NCBI RefSeq assembly: GCF_947500765.1
Contig: NZ_CANMTH010000003.1
Span: 434,001-498,000, forward strand
Direction: 5' to 3'
From: an uncultured Formosa sp.
Lineage (GTDB): Bacteria > Bacteroidota > Bacteroidia > Flavobacteriales > Flavobacteriaceae
Length of the DNA stretch: 64,000 bases
The notes under the pieces were generated by a model. It saw nothing but the letters and a program-made list of their open reading frames with translations, was not told the DNA's origin and ran no database searches. Position numbers and translations under genes: made by a program. How positions within the stretch are numbered: position 1 is the stretch's first letter; each line of letters starts with the position of its first letter. This document shows positions 44,255 through 54,256 of this stretch, piece by piece.

Positions 44255-45391
44255 ATGCGAATAGGAATAAATTGTTATCCAACATTTGGAGGGAGCGGCG
44301 TAGTTGCCACAGAATTGGGATTAGAGTTAGCAAAACGCGGGCATGAAATCCATTTTATAACTTACAATCAGCCAGTAAGGCTAGATTTATTAAGTAATAA
44401 AGTTCATTTTCACGAAGTTAAAGTGCCAGAATATCCTTTATTTCATTACCAACCTTACGAGTTGGCCTTATCTAGTAAAATGGTAGATATGGTGAAACTT
44501 CATAAAATTGAAATCCTACATGTACATTATGCTATTCCGCATGCGTATGCCGCTTTTATGGCTAAAAAAATGCTGGAACAAGAAGGCATTAATATACCTG
44601 TTGTAACCACTCTTCATGGTACAGATATAACTTTAGTTGGGAGTCATCCATTTTACAAACCAGCGGTGTCTTTTAGTATTAATATGTCTGACGCCGTAAC
44701 CTCTGTTTCAGAAAGTTTAAAAGAAGATACGTTTAGATTATTCGATATTAAAAAAGATATAAACGTAATTACCAATTTTATTGATATTGAAAAATATAAG
44801 CATTCATTTACAGATTGCCAACGTGGTATGATGGCTCCCGATAATGAAAAAATCATTACACATATTAGTAATTTAAGACCTGTAAAACGGATATTAGATG
44901 TGATTAAAATCTTTTATAATATTCAAAGGGAAATACCAGCTAAACTGATGCTAATTGGTGAAGGTCCAGATAAAGAAGCCGCAGAAAATTTATGCGAAGA
45001 ATTAGGAATCTTAGAAAAAGTAGTCTTTTTTGGTAGAAGTAATGAAATTGATAAAATTTTATGTTTTAGCGATTTGTTTTTATTACCCTCAGAAACAGAA
45101 AGCTTTGGTTTAGCGGCATTAGAAGCAATGGCATCTGGTGTTCCTGTTATCTCAAGTAATACTGGTGGAATTCCTGAAGTTAATGTAAATGGAGTTACTG
45201 GATTTTTAAGTAATGTTGGAGATGTAGAAGATATGAGTAAAAATGCAATTTACATTTTAAGTGATGAAGGACGTTTAAAAGAATTTAAAAAGAATGCTAA
45301 AGAACGGTCTTATATTTTCGATATACATAATATAGTTCCACAATATGAAAAATTATACAAGGAAACATTAGAAAAGAGTTTACAGTTATAA
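44255..45391 (+). CDS. bshA: N-acetyl-alpha-D-glucosaminyl L-malate synthase
   Basis: The 378-residue GT4 glycosyltransferase starts MRIGINCYPTFGGSGVVATELGLELAKRGHEIHFITYNQPVRL, diagnostic of BshA, and has VVTTLHGTDITLVG, a SNLRPVKR loop and the donor-site ESFGLAALEAMASGVPVISSNTGG. It joins UDP-GlcNAc and malate in the first step of bacillithiol synthesis. BshB and BshC genes are not in the window. The single-base gap to the NagZ-like gene suggests translational coupling; a terminator follows. Confidence 0.93.
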   Translation: MRIGINCYPTFGGSGVVATELGLELAKRGHEIHFITYNQPVRLDLLSNKVHFHEVKVPEYPLFHYQPYELALSSKMVDMVKLHKIEILHVHYAIPHAYAAFMAKKMLEQEGINIPVVTTLHGTDITLVGSHPFYKPAVSFSINMSDAVTSVSESLKEDTFRLFDIKKDINVITNFIDIEKYKHSFTDCQRGMMAPDNEKIITHISNLRPVKRILDVIKIFYNIQREIPAKLMLIGEGPDKEAAENLCEELGILEKVVFFGRSNEIDKILCFSDLFLLPSETESFGLAALEAMASGVPVISSNTGGIPEVNVNGVTGFLSNVGDVEDMSKNAIYILSDEGRLKEFKKNAKERSYIFDIHNIVPQYEKLYKETLEKSLQL

Positions 45392-45416
45392 CTTTAATTA
45401 TATAAAATCTCATATC

Positions 45417-45453
45417 ACGCTTCAGTTTATTTACTAAACCGAAGCGTTTTTTT
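45417..45453 (+). terminator. Intrinsic terminator of bshA
   Basis: ACGCTTC-A-GTTT and AAAC-C-GAAGCGT arms (one internal mismatch) followed by seven Ts. Confidence 0.82.
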
Positions 45454-45535
45454 GTTTATAAACAGTTTTTAAGTCAATAAGGTTGCTTGTTATACTTACA
45501 ATTTCTACATTTATTATCCCTTACTTAATTATATT

Positions 45536-48466
45536 ATGACCAAAGTTGTTTCTTTCAATTTAAAAACATTATCAAATGCCTTAGATGGAGAATTGTTTTT
45601 CGATAATTTAATGAAATCTATTTATGCAACAGATGCTTCTGTGTATAGACGATTACCTTTAGCCGTTGCATATCCAAAACACGAAACAGACTTAAAGGTG
45701 TTAATTGCTTTTGCAAATACCAATAATATTACATTAATACCAAGAACTGCCGGAACTTCTTTAGCAGGACAATGTGTAGGAGAAGGTATTGTGGTCGATG
45801 TGTCTAAACATTTCACAAAGATTATTTCAATAAATAAAGAAGCTAGAACAGTAACCGTACAACCAGGCATAGTAAAAGACTATTTAAACCTACAATTAAA
45901 ACCATACGGACTCTTTTTCTCTCCAGACACATCTACATCTAATCGCTGTATGATAGGAGGAATGGTGGGAAATAACTCTTCAGGAACAACATCTATTCAA
46001 TATGGTGTAACTCGAGATAAAGTGCTGCAACTAAAAACCATTTTAAGCGATGGTAGCGATGCCGTTTTTGGCAATTTAATTCCAGAAGAATTTCATAAAA
46101 AAACCAATTTAACAAGTCTTGAAGGCAACATTTATAAGACTATTTACTCCGAATTACAATCTGAAACGGTAAGAAATCATATTCATAAAGAGTTTCCAAA
46201 ACCCGAAATTCATCGTAGAAATACAGGATATGCTATTGATAAATTAATTGATTCAGACGTTTTTAAAGAATCGTCTAAACCGTTTAACATGTGTAACTTG
46301 TTAACTGGGAGCGAAGGTACTTTAGCGTTTTCTACAGAAATTACGTTGCATTTAGATATATTACCACCAACAGAACGTGTTATGGTCGCGGCACACTTTA
46401 AAAGTATTGAAGATGCTTTAATTGCAACGACAACATGTATGCAACATCGTTTGTATTTGTGTGAAATGATGGATAAAACCATTTTAGATTGCACGAAGAA
46501 TAATTTAAAACAACAAGAAAACAGACAATTTGTAGTTGGAGATCCTGAAGCTATTTTAATGTGCGAATTAAAAAGTAATGATAAAACCGATGTTAAAATA
46601 CAAGCAGAAACACTTATAAATGCATTAGAAACAGAAGGTTTAAGTTATGCTAACGTTACCCTTATTGATAATGATATTGATAAAGCGATTGAATTACGAA
46701 AAGCAGGATTAGGACTTTTAGGTAATATTATAGGCGATAAAAAATCGGCAGCATGTATTGAAGATACCGCAGTGGCCTTACCTGATTTTGCAAATTATAT
46801 AAATGAGTTTACGGCCTTAATGAAAGGGTATAATCAGAAAGCAATTTATTACGCACATGCTGGAGCAGGAGAATTGCATTTACGTCCGGTTTTAAATCTT
46901 AAATTAAGTAAAGATGTGGTATTATTTAGAAAAATCACCACAGATGTAGCACATTTAGTTAAAAAATATGGCGGCTCTATGTCTGGAGAACATGGAGACG
47001 GTATTGTACGTGCTGAATTTATTCCGTTAATAATAGGAGACGCAAATTACAATATAGTAAAACGAATTAAAACCGTTTTCGATCCAAACAACATATTTAA
47101 TGCAGGGAAAATAGTAGATGCTTTTCCTATGGATGAAGCTTTGCGTTATGTTCCTGACCGTAAAGAACCAGAAATTAAAACACTGATGGATTTCTCGGCT
47201 TCTGAAGGTATTTTAAGACAAGCTGAAAAATGTAATGGAAGTGGTGATTGTAGAAAACCAGCAGAATTAGGCGGAACGATGTGCCCAAGTTATCGAGCCA
47301 CTAGAAATGAAAAAGATGTAACTCGAGCAAGAGCAAATGCTTTACGAGAGTTTTTAACCAATACAGAAGCTGGTAAAAATCCGTTTAATCATGAAGCGTT
47401 AAAAGATATCTTAGATTTGTGTTTAAGTTGTAAAGCATGTCTAAATGAATGCCCAAGTACTGTAGATATTTCTAGTATGAAATCGGAGTTTTTATATCAA
47501 TATCAGAAAGAAAATGGATTTAGTTTACGTTCAAAATTGTTTGCTTATAATAACAAAGCAAATAAATTGTCTACTCATGTTTCAGGATTGACAAATTTTT
47601 TATTTAAAACAAAATTCACTTCAGATATAATTAAAAATGCTTTTGGTATTGCAGAGAAAAGAAGCATGCCTTTAGTATCATCTAAAAGTTTAAATAAATA
47701 TATCAAAAACTTTGATAACAAATTAGTTAACAAAAAATATATTAAAACAATTCATGTTTTTGTAGATGAGTTTACAAATCTTCTAGACACCCCAATTGGT
47801 TTAGATGCTATTGCATTATTACAAGGTTTAAATTACGATTTAAAGTTTGTTAAACATGAAGAATCTGGTCGTGCATTTATATCGAAAGGATTTCTAGAGC
47901 AAGCTAAAGATTGTGCCACTAAGAATGTAAATATTTATAAAGATTTAATTTCTGAAGATACACCTTTAGTGGGTATAGAGCCTTCAGCAATTTTCACATT
48001 TAAAGATGAATACATCATGTTAGCAGAAGATAAAGAGGCTGCAAAACAGATTGCAAAACACACCTTTTTAATTGAAGATTTCTTGTTTTCTGAAGTTGAA
48101 AAAGGAAACATTACTTCAGAACAATTTCATACAGATCAAAAAGTTATAAAAATACATTCGCATTGTCATCAAAAAGCAATGAGTAATCAATTATCAACAT
48201 TTAAAATTTTAAATCTGCCAAAAAACTATAAGGCAACGATTATTCCAAGTGGTTGTTGCGGTATGGCTGGAAGTTTTGGTTACGAGAAAGAACACTACGA
48301 AGTGAGTATGACTGTTGGAGAACAGACCTTGTTCCCGGCGATAAGAAAAGCAGCCTCAAATGTAATTATTTCTGCTAACGGAACAAGTTGTAGACATCAA
48401 ATTAAAGATGGAACAGATCGCGAGGCACTTCATCCAGTAACAATTTTAAGACGTGCTTTACTTTAA
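45536..48466 (+). CDS. FAD/Fe-S fused dehydrogenase (D-lactate/glycolate dehydrogenase type)
   Basis: The 976-residue protein has an FAD-binding PCMH domain (IPRTAGTSLAGQCVG, GMVGNNSSGTTSIQYG), an FAD-oxidase C-terminal domain (YYAHAGAGELHLRP... GGSMSGEHGDG), then 4Fe-4S motifs (CNGSGDCR, CLSCKACLNECP) and a CCG-like end (HSHCHQKAM... SGCCGMAGSFGYEKEHY). This three-part fusion is the DLD-II/GlcD-GlcF type that oxidises D-2-hydroxy acids into the quinone pool. The exact substrate is not determined by sequence. Its stop overlaps the convergent phosphoesterase gene by nine bases. Confidence 0.88.
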   Translation: MTKVVSFNLKTLSNALDGELFFDNLMKSIYATDASVYRRLPLAVAYPKHETDLKVLIAFANTNNITLIPRTAGTSLAGQCVGEGIVVDVSKHFTKIISINKEARTVTVQPGIVKDYLNLQLKPYGLFFSPDTSTSNRCMIGGMVGNNSSGTTSIQYGVTRDKVLQLKTILSDGSDAVFGNLIPEEFHKKTNLTSLEGNIYKTIYSELQSETVRNHIHKEFPKPEIHRRNTGYAIDKLIDSDVFKESSKPFNMCNLLTGSEGTLAFSTEITLHLDILPPTERVMVAAHFKSIEDALIATTTCMQHRLYLCEMMDKTILDCTKNNLKQQENRQFVVGDPEAILMCELKSNDKTDVKIQAETLINALETEGLSYANVTLIDNDIDKAIELRKAGLGLLGNIIGDKKSAACIEDTAVALPDFANYINEFTALMKGYNQKAIYYAHAGAGELHLRPVLNLKLSKDVVLFRKITTDVAHLVKKYGGSMSGEHGDGIVRAEFIPLIIGDANYNIVKRIKTVFDPNNIFNAGKIVDAFPMDEALRYVPDRKEPEIKTLMDFSASEGILRQAEKCNGSGDCRKPAELGGTMCPSYRATRNEKDVTRARANALREFLTNTEAGKNPFNHEALKDILDLCLSCKACLNECPSTVDISSMKSEFLYQYQKENGFSLRSKLFAYNNKANKLSTHVSGLTNFLFKTKFTSDIIKNAFGIAEKRSMPLVSSKSLNKYIKNFDNKLVNKKYIKTIHVFVDEFTNLLDTPIGLDAIALLQGLNYDLKFVKHEESGRAFISKGFLEQAKDCATKNVNIYKDLISEDTPLVGIEPSAIFTFKDEYIMLAEDKEAAKQIAKHTFLIEDFLFSEVEKGNITSEQFHTDQKVIKIHSHCHQKAMSNQLSTFKILNLPKNYKATIIPSGCCGMAGSFGYEKEHYEVSMTVGEQTLFPAIRKAASNVIISANGTSCRHQIKDGTDREALHPVTILRRALL

Positions 48467-49318
48467 CTTGTCTTTCTTCTTTTTTTTCTTTTTATCTACT
48501 ATGGTTATTGCTGCGATTAAATCTTGCATATCCATATCTTTTAACTCTTCATCTACAAAAAAAGGGGAGAGTTTATCGTGATTGTAGTTGTAAATTTTCC
48601 AACGTTTAAATTGATATTCTAAAGCCGTAAAGTTTTCAACCCAATCACCAGAATTTAAGTACATGGTCTTTCCAATCTTATTTTCTTTTATTAGCATCTT
48701 AGGTTGATGTATGTGTCCGCAGATAACATAGTCATAGCCTTGTTCTATCGCTAAATCTGTTGCTACAGTCTCAAAATCATTTATATATTTAATAGCTCCT
48801 TTTACACCATTTTTAATACGTTTTGATAGAGAATATTTTTCACGCCCCATTTTTTTTAAACACCAATTAATCAATTGGTTAATTAAAATTAATAAATCAT
48901 AACCATAGCCGCCTAATTTTGCTAACCATTTAGCATTCTGGATAGATACATCAAAAATATCTCCATGAAAAAACCAAGCACTTTTTCCGTTTAAATCTGT
49001 AACGTATTTATCAACTATTGAAAAATTGCCAATTGTAGCTCCACTAAATCGTCTTAACATCTCGTCATGATTTCCAGTAATGTAAATGACTTCTACACCT
49101 TCAGAAGCCATATCCATTATTTTTTTTATGACTTGCATATGAGATTTAGGAAAATAACGTTTGTTAAATTGCCAAACGTCAATAATATCTCCATTCAAAA
49201 TAAGTTTAGTAGGATCAATGCTATTTAAATAAGCATATAGCGCTTTAGCATGACAACCGAACGTGCCTAAATGGACATCGGATACGACTGCAATTTCAAT
49301 TTTGCGTTTAATTTTCAA
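48458..49318 (-). CDS. LpxH-like metallophosphoesterase
   Basis: The 286-residue protein has the calcineurin-type metal motifs SDVHLGTFG, NGDIIDVWQ, TGNHDEMLR and CGHIHQPKM, plus FHGDIFD, as in UDP-2,3-diacylglucosamine diphosphatase relatives of lipid A synthesis. The C-terminus is a run of lysines (KKKKKKKDKLK), possibly for membrane contact. Related enzymes in this phylum act in lipid A synthesis, but some act on other phosphates, so I leave the gene symbol open. Confidence 0.8.
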   Translation of the reverse strand: MKIKRKIEIAVVSDVHLGTFGCHAKALYAYLNSIDPTKLILNGDIIDVWQFNKRYFPKSHMQVIKKIMDMASEGVEVIYITGNHDEMLRRFSGATIGNFSIVDKYVTDLNGKSAWFFHGDIFDVSIQNAKWLAKLGGYGYDLLILINQLINWCLKKMGREKYSLSKRIKNGVKGAIKYINDFETVATDLAIEQGYDYVICGHIHQPKMLIKENKIGKTMYLNSGDWVENFTALEYQFKRWKIYNYNHDKLSPFFVDEELKDMDMQDLIAAITIVDKKKKKKKDKLK

Positions 49319-49515
49319 TAAAATAGGGTGTTAAAATATTATTTACACAAAATACCTAAACAGATGTTACTTAAACTTAAAGCCCTAATTAATTAATAAA
49401 TAGCTTTTTGTAAACTTAGTGTTACCTGATTCTATTTATTTTATTTAGCAATTCATTGCATTCTATTTTATTTTTCGTGATAATAAATTTAAATTAGCGA
49501 AAAATAATATTTGTT

Positions 49516-50577
49516 ATGGCTGGAAATTCCTTTGGAAAAATGTTTAAAATCACCACTTTTGGTGAATCTCATGGTGTTGCTTTAGGAGGAGTTATAGATG
49601 GATGCCCAGCGGGTATTTCAATAGACTTAGATGCCATACAAATTGAAATGAACCGTAGAAAGCCTGGTCAATCTGCAATTGTTACGCAACGCAAAGAACC
49701 CGATGAAGTAAAATTTTTATCAGGTATTTTTGAAGGTAAAACCACAGGGACTTCTATCGGATTTATTATTGAAAATGCGAATCAGAAATCTCACGACTAT
49801 TCACATATTAAAGATTCGTTCCGCCCATCGCATGCCGATTACGTTTACGAAAAAAAATATGGTGTTCGTGATTATAGAGGAGGCGGACGTAGTTCTGCAA
49901 GAGAAACTGCATGTCGCGTTGTTGCAGGAGCTATCGCTAAACAAGTTTTAAAAGGCATAGAATTTCATGCTTTTACATCGTCTGTTGGCGATATTTTTAT
50001 GGAGAAGCCTTATCAAGATATCGATTTTAATAATACAGAAAGTAATATTGTTCGCTGTCCTGATACTGAAACTGCAGAAAAAATGATTTCTAAAATTAAA
50101 GACATTAGAAAAGCAGGAGATACTATTGGAGGAACTGTTACGTGTGTAATCAAGAATGTTCCTATTGGTTTAGGAGAACCTGTTTTTGATAAATTACATG
50201 CCGAGCTAGGTAAAGCTATGCTATCTATTAACGCTGTGAAAGGATTTGAATATGGTAGCGGATTTTGTGGTGCTAAAATGAAAGGAAGTGAACACAACGA
50301 CTTATATAACGCAGACGGTACAACTAAAACAAATCTTTCAGGAGGTATACAAGGAGGAATAAGTAACGGTATGGATATTTACTTTAGAGTCGCTTTTAAA
50401 CCCGTTGCAACTATTATGCAAACACAAGAAACTATAGATAAAGAAGGTAATATTGTGAAAATGGATGGTAAAGGAAGACACGACCCTTGTGTTGTACCTA
50501 GAGCGGTACCCATTGTAGAAGCTATGGCCGCATTAGTAATAGCCGATTATTTTTTATTAGATAAAATATATCAATAA
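49516..50577 (+). CDS. aroC: Chorismate synthase
   Basis: The 353-residue protein has all three signatures: [40 protein letters not shown], and [19 protein letters not shown]. It makes chorismate from EPSP using reduced FMN. Start at 49516 ([20 protein letters not shown]). The nearby terminator is unusual (see the hairpin at 50604). Confidence 0.95.
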   Translation: MAGNSFGKMFKITTFGESHGVALGGVIDGCPAGISIDLDAIQIEMNRRKPGQSAIVTQRKEPDEVKFLSGIFEGKTTGTSIGFIIENANQKSHDYSHIKDSFRPSHADYVYEKKYGVRDYRGGGRSSARETACRVVAGAIAKQVLKGIEFHAFTSSVGDIFMEKPYQDIDFNNTESNIVRCPDTETAEKMISKIKDIRKAGDTIGGTVTCVIKNVPIGLGEPVFDKLHAELGKAMLSINAVKGFEYGSGFCGAKMKGSEHNDLYNADGTTKTNLSGGIQGGISNGMDIYFRVAFKPVATIMQTQETIDKEGNIVKMDGKGRHDPCVVPRAVPIVEAMAALVIADYFLLDKIYQ

Positions 50578-50603
50578 ACAAAACTTAGAATCATTATACA
50601 TGT

Positions 50604-50676
50604 AAAAGGTTCTCTACACATTTTCAGATCAATAGGTTTTTGATAGAACAAAATGTATAGAAAACCTTTTTTTATG
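50604..50676 (+). terminator. Long-armed terminator of aroC
   Basis: Arms at 50604-50624 and 50650-50670 pair over 21 positions with two mismatches, around a 25-base loop, and a T run follows. Confidence 0.7.
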
Positions 50677-50728
50677 TTATGATAACACATAAATTTAACA
50701 AAAAAACAAAAAATATTAAAATAACACT

Positions 50729-52030
50729 ATGAGGAAGCTTGCACTACATTGGAAAATTTTAATAGGAATGGTATTAGGGGTTTTATTCGCCTTATTAATG
50801 ACTAATTTTGAATGGGGAGCAACGTTTATTGCCAATTGGATTAAGCCATTTGGTAATATGTTTATTAATGCCTTAAAACTTATTGCTGTTCCTTTAATAT
50901 TAGCCTCTTTAATTAAAGGAGTTTCCGATTTAAAAGATATTTCTAAACTCTCTAAAATGGGAGGAAAAACAATCGGAATCTACATCCTAACAACTATAAT
51001 TGCTGTATGTATAGGTTTAGCTATTGTAAATGTTATAAAACCGGGACATTCAATTACAGAAGAAACTCGAGCTCAACTTGTAGAAAACTATAAAAGTGAT
51101 GCCGATTCTAGAATTGCTCAAGCCGAAAAACAAAAACAAGCTGGCCCTTTACAAGCCTTAGAAGATATTGTGCCAAGTAACATTTTTCAAGCTGCTTCAG
51201 ATAATGGAAATATGCTTCAAGTTATTTTCTTCGCCATTTTCTTCGGTATTGGATTAATCCTTATTCCTGAAGAACAATCTAAACCCGTTAAAGAATTCTT
51301 CGATGGTTTTAATGAAGTGATCCTAAAACTCATAGATATTATCATGTTAGCAGCACCTTATGGGGTATTTGCTTTACTTGCTGCTTTAGTTGTAGAAGCG
51401 CCTAGTGCAGATTTATTTAAAGCTTTAGGTTGGTATGCGTTTAGTGTAATTTTAGGTTTAATTATTATGATGCTTACTTATTCGGTTATTGTATACATCT
51501 TCACTAAAAAAACACCAAAATTCTTTTTTAACGGAATTTCACCAGCTCAACTTTTAGCATTCTCAACAAGTAGTAGTGCGGCTACTTTACCACTAACTAT
51601 GGAACGTGTTGAAGAACATCTGGGAGTAGAAGAAGAAGTTGCAAGTTTTGTATTGCCCATTGGAGCGACTGTTAATATGGATGGAACAAGTTTGTATCAA
51701 GCCATTGCTGCGGTATTTATAGCACAAGCCTTTGGTATAGAATTAAGCCTAGGTGTACAATTAGGTATTATTGTAACAGCAACGTTATCTTCAATTGGTA
51801 GTGCAGCTGTGCCTGGAGCAGGTATGGTTATGTTAGTTATTGTGTTAGCTCAAGCTGGAATTCCAGAAGCTGGACTCGCATTAATTTTTGCTATAGACAG
51901 ACCTTTAGATATGTGTCGTACTGTAGTAAATATAACTGGAGATGCTGCCGTTTCAATGCTTGTTGCTAATTCTGAAGGTCGTTTAGGAGATCCAAAAGCA
52001 AAAGATTGGGACGATAATTATAAAAAATAA
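50729..52030 (+). CDS. Dicarboxylate/amino acid:cation symporter (DAACS family)
   Basis: The 433-residue protein has about eight helices plus the re-entrant hairpins: the serine-rich AFSTSSSAATLPLTMERVEE of HP1, the NMDGTSLYQAIAAVFIAQAFG motif, the SIGSAAVPGAGMVML HP2 and DRPLDMCRTVVNITGDA of the last helix. An unusual charged insert (about 112-145, ENYKSDADSRIAQAEKQKQAG) sits between early helices. It imports glutamate, aspartate or C4-dicarboxylates with Na+ or H+; which one cannot be told. Confidence 0.92.
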   Translation: MRKLALHWKILIGMVLGVLFALLMTNFEWGATFIANWIKPFGNMFINALKLIAVPLILASLIKGVSDLKDISKLSKMGGKTIGIYILTTIIAVCIGLAIVNVIKPGHSITEETRAQLVENYKSDADSRIAQAEKQKQAGPLQALEDIVPSNIFQAASDNGNMLQVIFFAIFFGIGLILIPEEQSKPVKEFFDGFNEVILKLIDIIMLAAPYGVFALLAALVVEAPSADLFKALGWYAFSVILGLIIMMLTYSVIVYIFTKKTPKFFFNGISPAQLLAFSTSSSAATLPLTMERVEEHLGVEEEVASFVLPIGATVNMDGTSLYQAIAAVFIAQAFGIELSLGVQLGIIVTATLSSIGSAAVPGAGMVMLVIVLAQAGIPEAGLALIFAIDRPLDMCRTVVNITGDAAVSMLVANSEGRLGDPKAKDWDDNYKK

Positions 52031-52181
52031 TTAATAATCGCAAACTCTAAGCTTGCATATTACACAATAGACTAAGTACATGTATTTAAACACTTTAAAC
52101 ACATGTACTTATTGTTTTAATGTAACCTAAAACACATTTAAACTACATTAAATATCTAATTATAAGTTAAATGTTTTTTTA

Positions 52182-52205
52182 TAACTAACCAATTGTTTAG
52201 TTTTG
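52182..52205 (+). promoter_or_regulatory. TetR operator O1 overlapping the tetR promoter
   Basis: A 22-base imperfect palindrome (52182-52203) of the form TAACTAA...TTTAGTTT, with TAGTTTTG, a TAnnTTTG -7 box, at 52198-52205. It resembles O2 at 52804 at 17 of 22 positions. I infer autoregulation. Confidence 0.7.
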
Positions 52206-52222
52206 TAATGTATTTAAAAGTA

Positions 52223-52786
52223 ATGGCTAGAAAAAAAGAATATAATGAAGAGGAAGTCATCGAAAAAGCAATGAAATTGTTTTGGAGAAATGGCTATGAG
52301 GCAACATCCATGCAGATGCTTGAAAAGGAAATGGGTATAAATAAGTTTTCAATTTATTCAAGCTTCGGAAATAAAAATGGTTTGTTTCTTGAATGTTTAA
52401 AATATTACAATAAAAAAATAAGTACCATATTCGAAACATTTAAAAGCGGAACAAATGGTATTGAAGATATTAAACAATTTTTTTACGATTCTGTAAGTTT
52501 AGATTTTAAAGACGACTATATAAAAGGTTGTTTGGTTACAAACACATATAATGAATTCTATCAAAAAGAAGATATCGTTATAAATAAACAAATGAATTCT
52601 TTTATGAATAATCTAAAATCAATTATTATTGAAAAATTAGAAATGGACGGCACCAAGGATACAGAAACCATAACAAAACAAGCTAATTATTTACTTTTAG
52701 CAAAACATGGTTTAGCTGCCGCTGCTCGAGTTAATTCAAAAAAAGAAATTGAAGATTATATAGAAATGACTTTTAATAACCTATAA
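52223..52786 (+). CDS. TetR-family transcriptional regulator
   Basis: The ATG at 52223 gives 187 residues (MARKKEYNEEEVIEKAMKLFWRNGYEATSMQMLEKEMGINKFSIYSSFGNKNGLFLECLKYY), a normal TetR HTH head. Earlier starts (52193, 52208) lie in or at the -7 box and are rejected. The rest is a helical ligand/dimer domain, with VTNTYNEF near 115 and LLLAKHGLAAAARV near the end. It lies between two matching palindromes and upstream of four co-directional redox genes, so it probably represses itself and the cassette. Confidence 0.9.
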   Translation: MARKKEYNEEEVIEKAMKLFWRNGYEATSMQMLEKEMGINKFSIYSSFGNKNGLFLECLKYYNKKISTIFETFKSGTNGIEDIKQFFYDSVSLDFKDDYIKGCLVTNTYNEFYQKEDIVINKQMNSFMNNLKSIIIEKLEMDGTKDTETITKQANYLLLAKHGLAAAARVNSKKEIEDYIEMTFNNL

Positions 52787-52803
52787 ACATTTTTTTTACC
52801 CCA

Positions 52804-52825
52804 TAACTAAACGAACGTTTAGTTA
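52804..52825 (+). promoter_or_regulatory. TetR operator O2 upstream of the redox cassette
   Basis: A 22-base palindrome with perfect 10-base arms, TAACTAAACG and CGTTTAGTTA, around AA. It is in the 72-base gap between tetR and the CMD-family gene. Confidence 0.8.
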
Positions 52826-52858
52826 ATTTAACATAAATATTAAAATAAAATAACAATT

Positions 52859-53407
52859 ATGACAACATTAAAAATACACAATATCGAAACTGCACCAGAA
52901 GAAAGCAAAGGATTATTAGAAAATTCACAAAAAGCATTTGGAATGATCCCTGGTTTACACGGTGTATTAGCAAGTTCTCCACAAACACTTACTGCTTACC
53001 AAACACTACATGAGTTATTCACAAAAACATCATTTAATGAAGAAGAATTAACAGTAGTATGGCAAGCAATAAATGTAGAACACGCCTGCCATTATTGTGT
53101 ACCAGCACATACCGGAATTGCTAAAATGATGAAAGTAGACGATGCTATCACTGAGTCTTTACGTAATGAAACACCACTTGAAGATGCTAAATTAGAAGCT
53201 TTAAGAACAATGACTTTAATTATTGTTAGAAATCGTGGACATGTATCTCAAGAAGAATTAGATGCTTTTTATGCCGCTGGTTATGGTGAACAACAAGTGT
53301 TAGAAATTATTTTAGGGTTATCTCAAAAAGTAATTAGTAACTATACAAATCATATTGCAAATACACCTGTAGATGCACCTTTCCAATCTTTTGCTTGGAA
53401 AAAATAA
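52859..53407 (+). CDS. Carboxymuconolactone decarboxylase/AhpD-family protein
   Basis: The 182-residue protein has the AhpD-type active motif VEHACHYCVPAH with Cys77, Cys80 and His84, preceded by a conserved Glu74. Such proteins are thiol peroxidase or disulfide-exchange enzymes; this one lacks a decarboxylase-specific context. It is the first gene after operator O2 and shares the message with the SDR, EthD and DsbA genes, with gaps of 97, 17 and 3 bases. Confidence 0.86.
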   Translation: MTTLKIHNIETAPEESKGLLENSQKAFGMIPGLHGVLASSPQTLTAYQTLHELFTKTSFNEEELTVVWQAINVEHACHYCVPAHTGIAKMMKVDDAITESLRNETPLEDAKLEALRTMTLIIVRNRGHVSQEELDAFYAAGYGEQQVLEIILGLSQKVISNYTNHIANTPVDAPFQSFAWKK

Positions 53408-53504
53408 TATTGTGATACCTAAATTACATATTAATAGCGTTAAACCTTTCGTACTAAATATGCGGAAGGTTTATTTTATAAATCCTTTTTAAAAGATTAA
53501 AAAT

Positions 53505-54239
53505 ATGAGTATTTCAATTGAAAATAAAGTTGCTTTAGTAACTGGTGCAAACAGAGGTATTGGTAAAGCAATTGTAGAATCGTTTATAAACCACGGTGCT
53601 AAAAAAGTATATCTAGCAGTCCGAGATGTTAACTCAACAAAAGATTTAGAAGCTAAATATGGAGCTAAGGTTATTACACTTAAAGCAGATGTGTCTGACA
53701 CTAATTCAATAAACGAATTAGCAGCCACCGCTAATGATGTAGATATAGTAGTAAACAACGCAGGAATAGGTAATCCGTTCTCAACTATAGATAATGACGT
53801 AGAAAACGATTTTATGTCTCAATTACAAGTCAATGCTTTTGGTTTATTGCGTGTAGCTAATGCTTTTGCAAAAACTTTAGAAGCTAAAAAAGGAGCCATT
53901 GTTCAATTAAACTCTATTGCTTCAATAAAAAACTTTCCTCAACTATCTACTTATTCTGCTTCAAAAGCGGCATCTTATTCATTAACTCAAGGCTTAAGGT
54001 ACGAATTAGGAAATAAAGGTGTAACCGTATTAAGCGTACATCCTGGACCTATAGATACAGATATGGCAGCTACAGCAGGTTTTGAGAACGCAGCACAAAC
54101 CTCAGAGGTATCAGAAGCTATTGTAAAAGCACTAAAAGCTGGAGATTTTCATTTATTTCCAGATGCAATGGCCAAACAATTTGAAGGGGCTTACCAAAGC
54201 TTTTCAGATAATATAGTAATGGCTAATATTTCAGAATAA
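53505..54239 (+). CDS. Short-chain dehydrogenase/reductase
   Basis: The 244-residue protein has TGANRGIG at 13-20, NNAG at 84-87, Ser137 and Tyr150-xxx-Lys154 (STYSASK), the complete classical SDR triad. VHPGPIDTDM follows. The substrate is unknown, but the operon context suggests reduction of a reactive carbonyl. Confidence 0.9.
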   Translation: MSISIENKVALVTGANRGIGKAIVESFINHGAKKVYLAVRDVNSTKDLEAKYGAKVITLKADVSDTNSINELAATANDVDIVVNNAGIGNPFSTIDNDVENDFMSQLQVNAFGLLRVANAFAKTLEAKKGAIVQLNSIASIKNFPQLSTYSASKAASYSLTQGLRYELGNKGVTVLSVHPGPIDTDMAATAGFENAAQTSEVSEAIVKALKAGDFHLFPDAMAKQFEGAYQSFSDNIVMANISE

Positions 54240-54256
54240 AACAAAAACATATTATT

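Noticed and set aside
50013..50297. Antisense open frame inside aroC
   Set aside because: Shadow of a complete and motif-rich chorismate synthase gene; composition is not protein-like.
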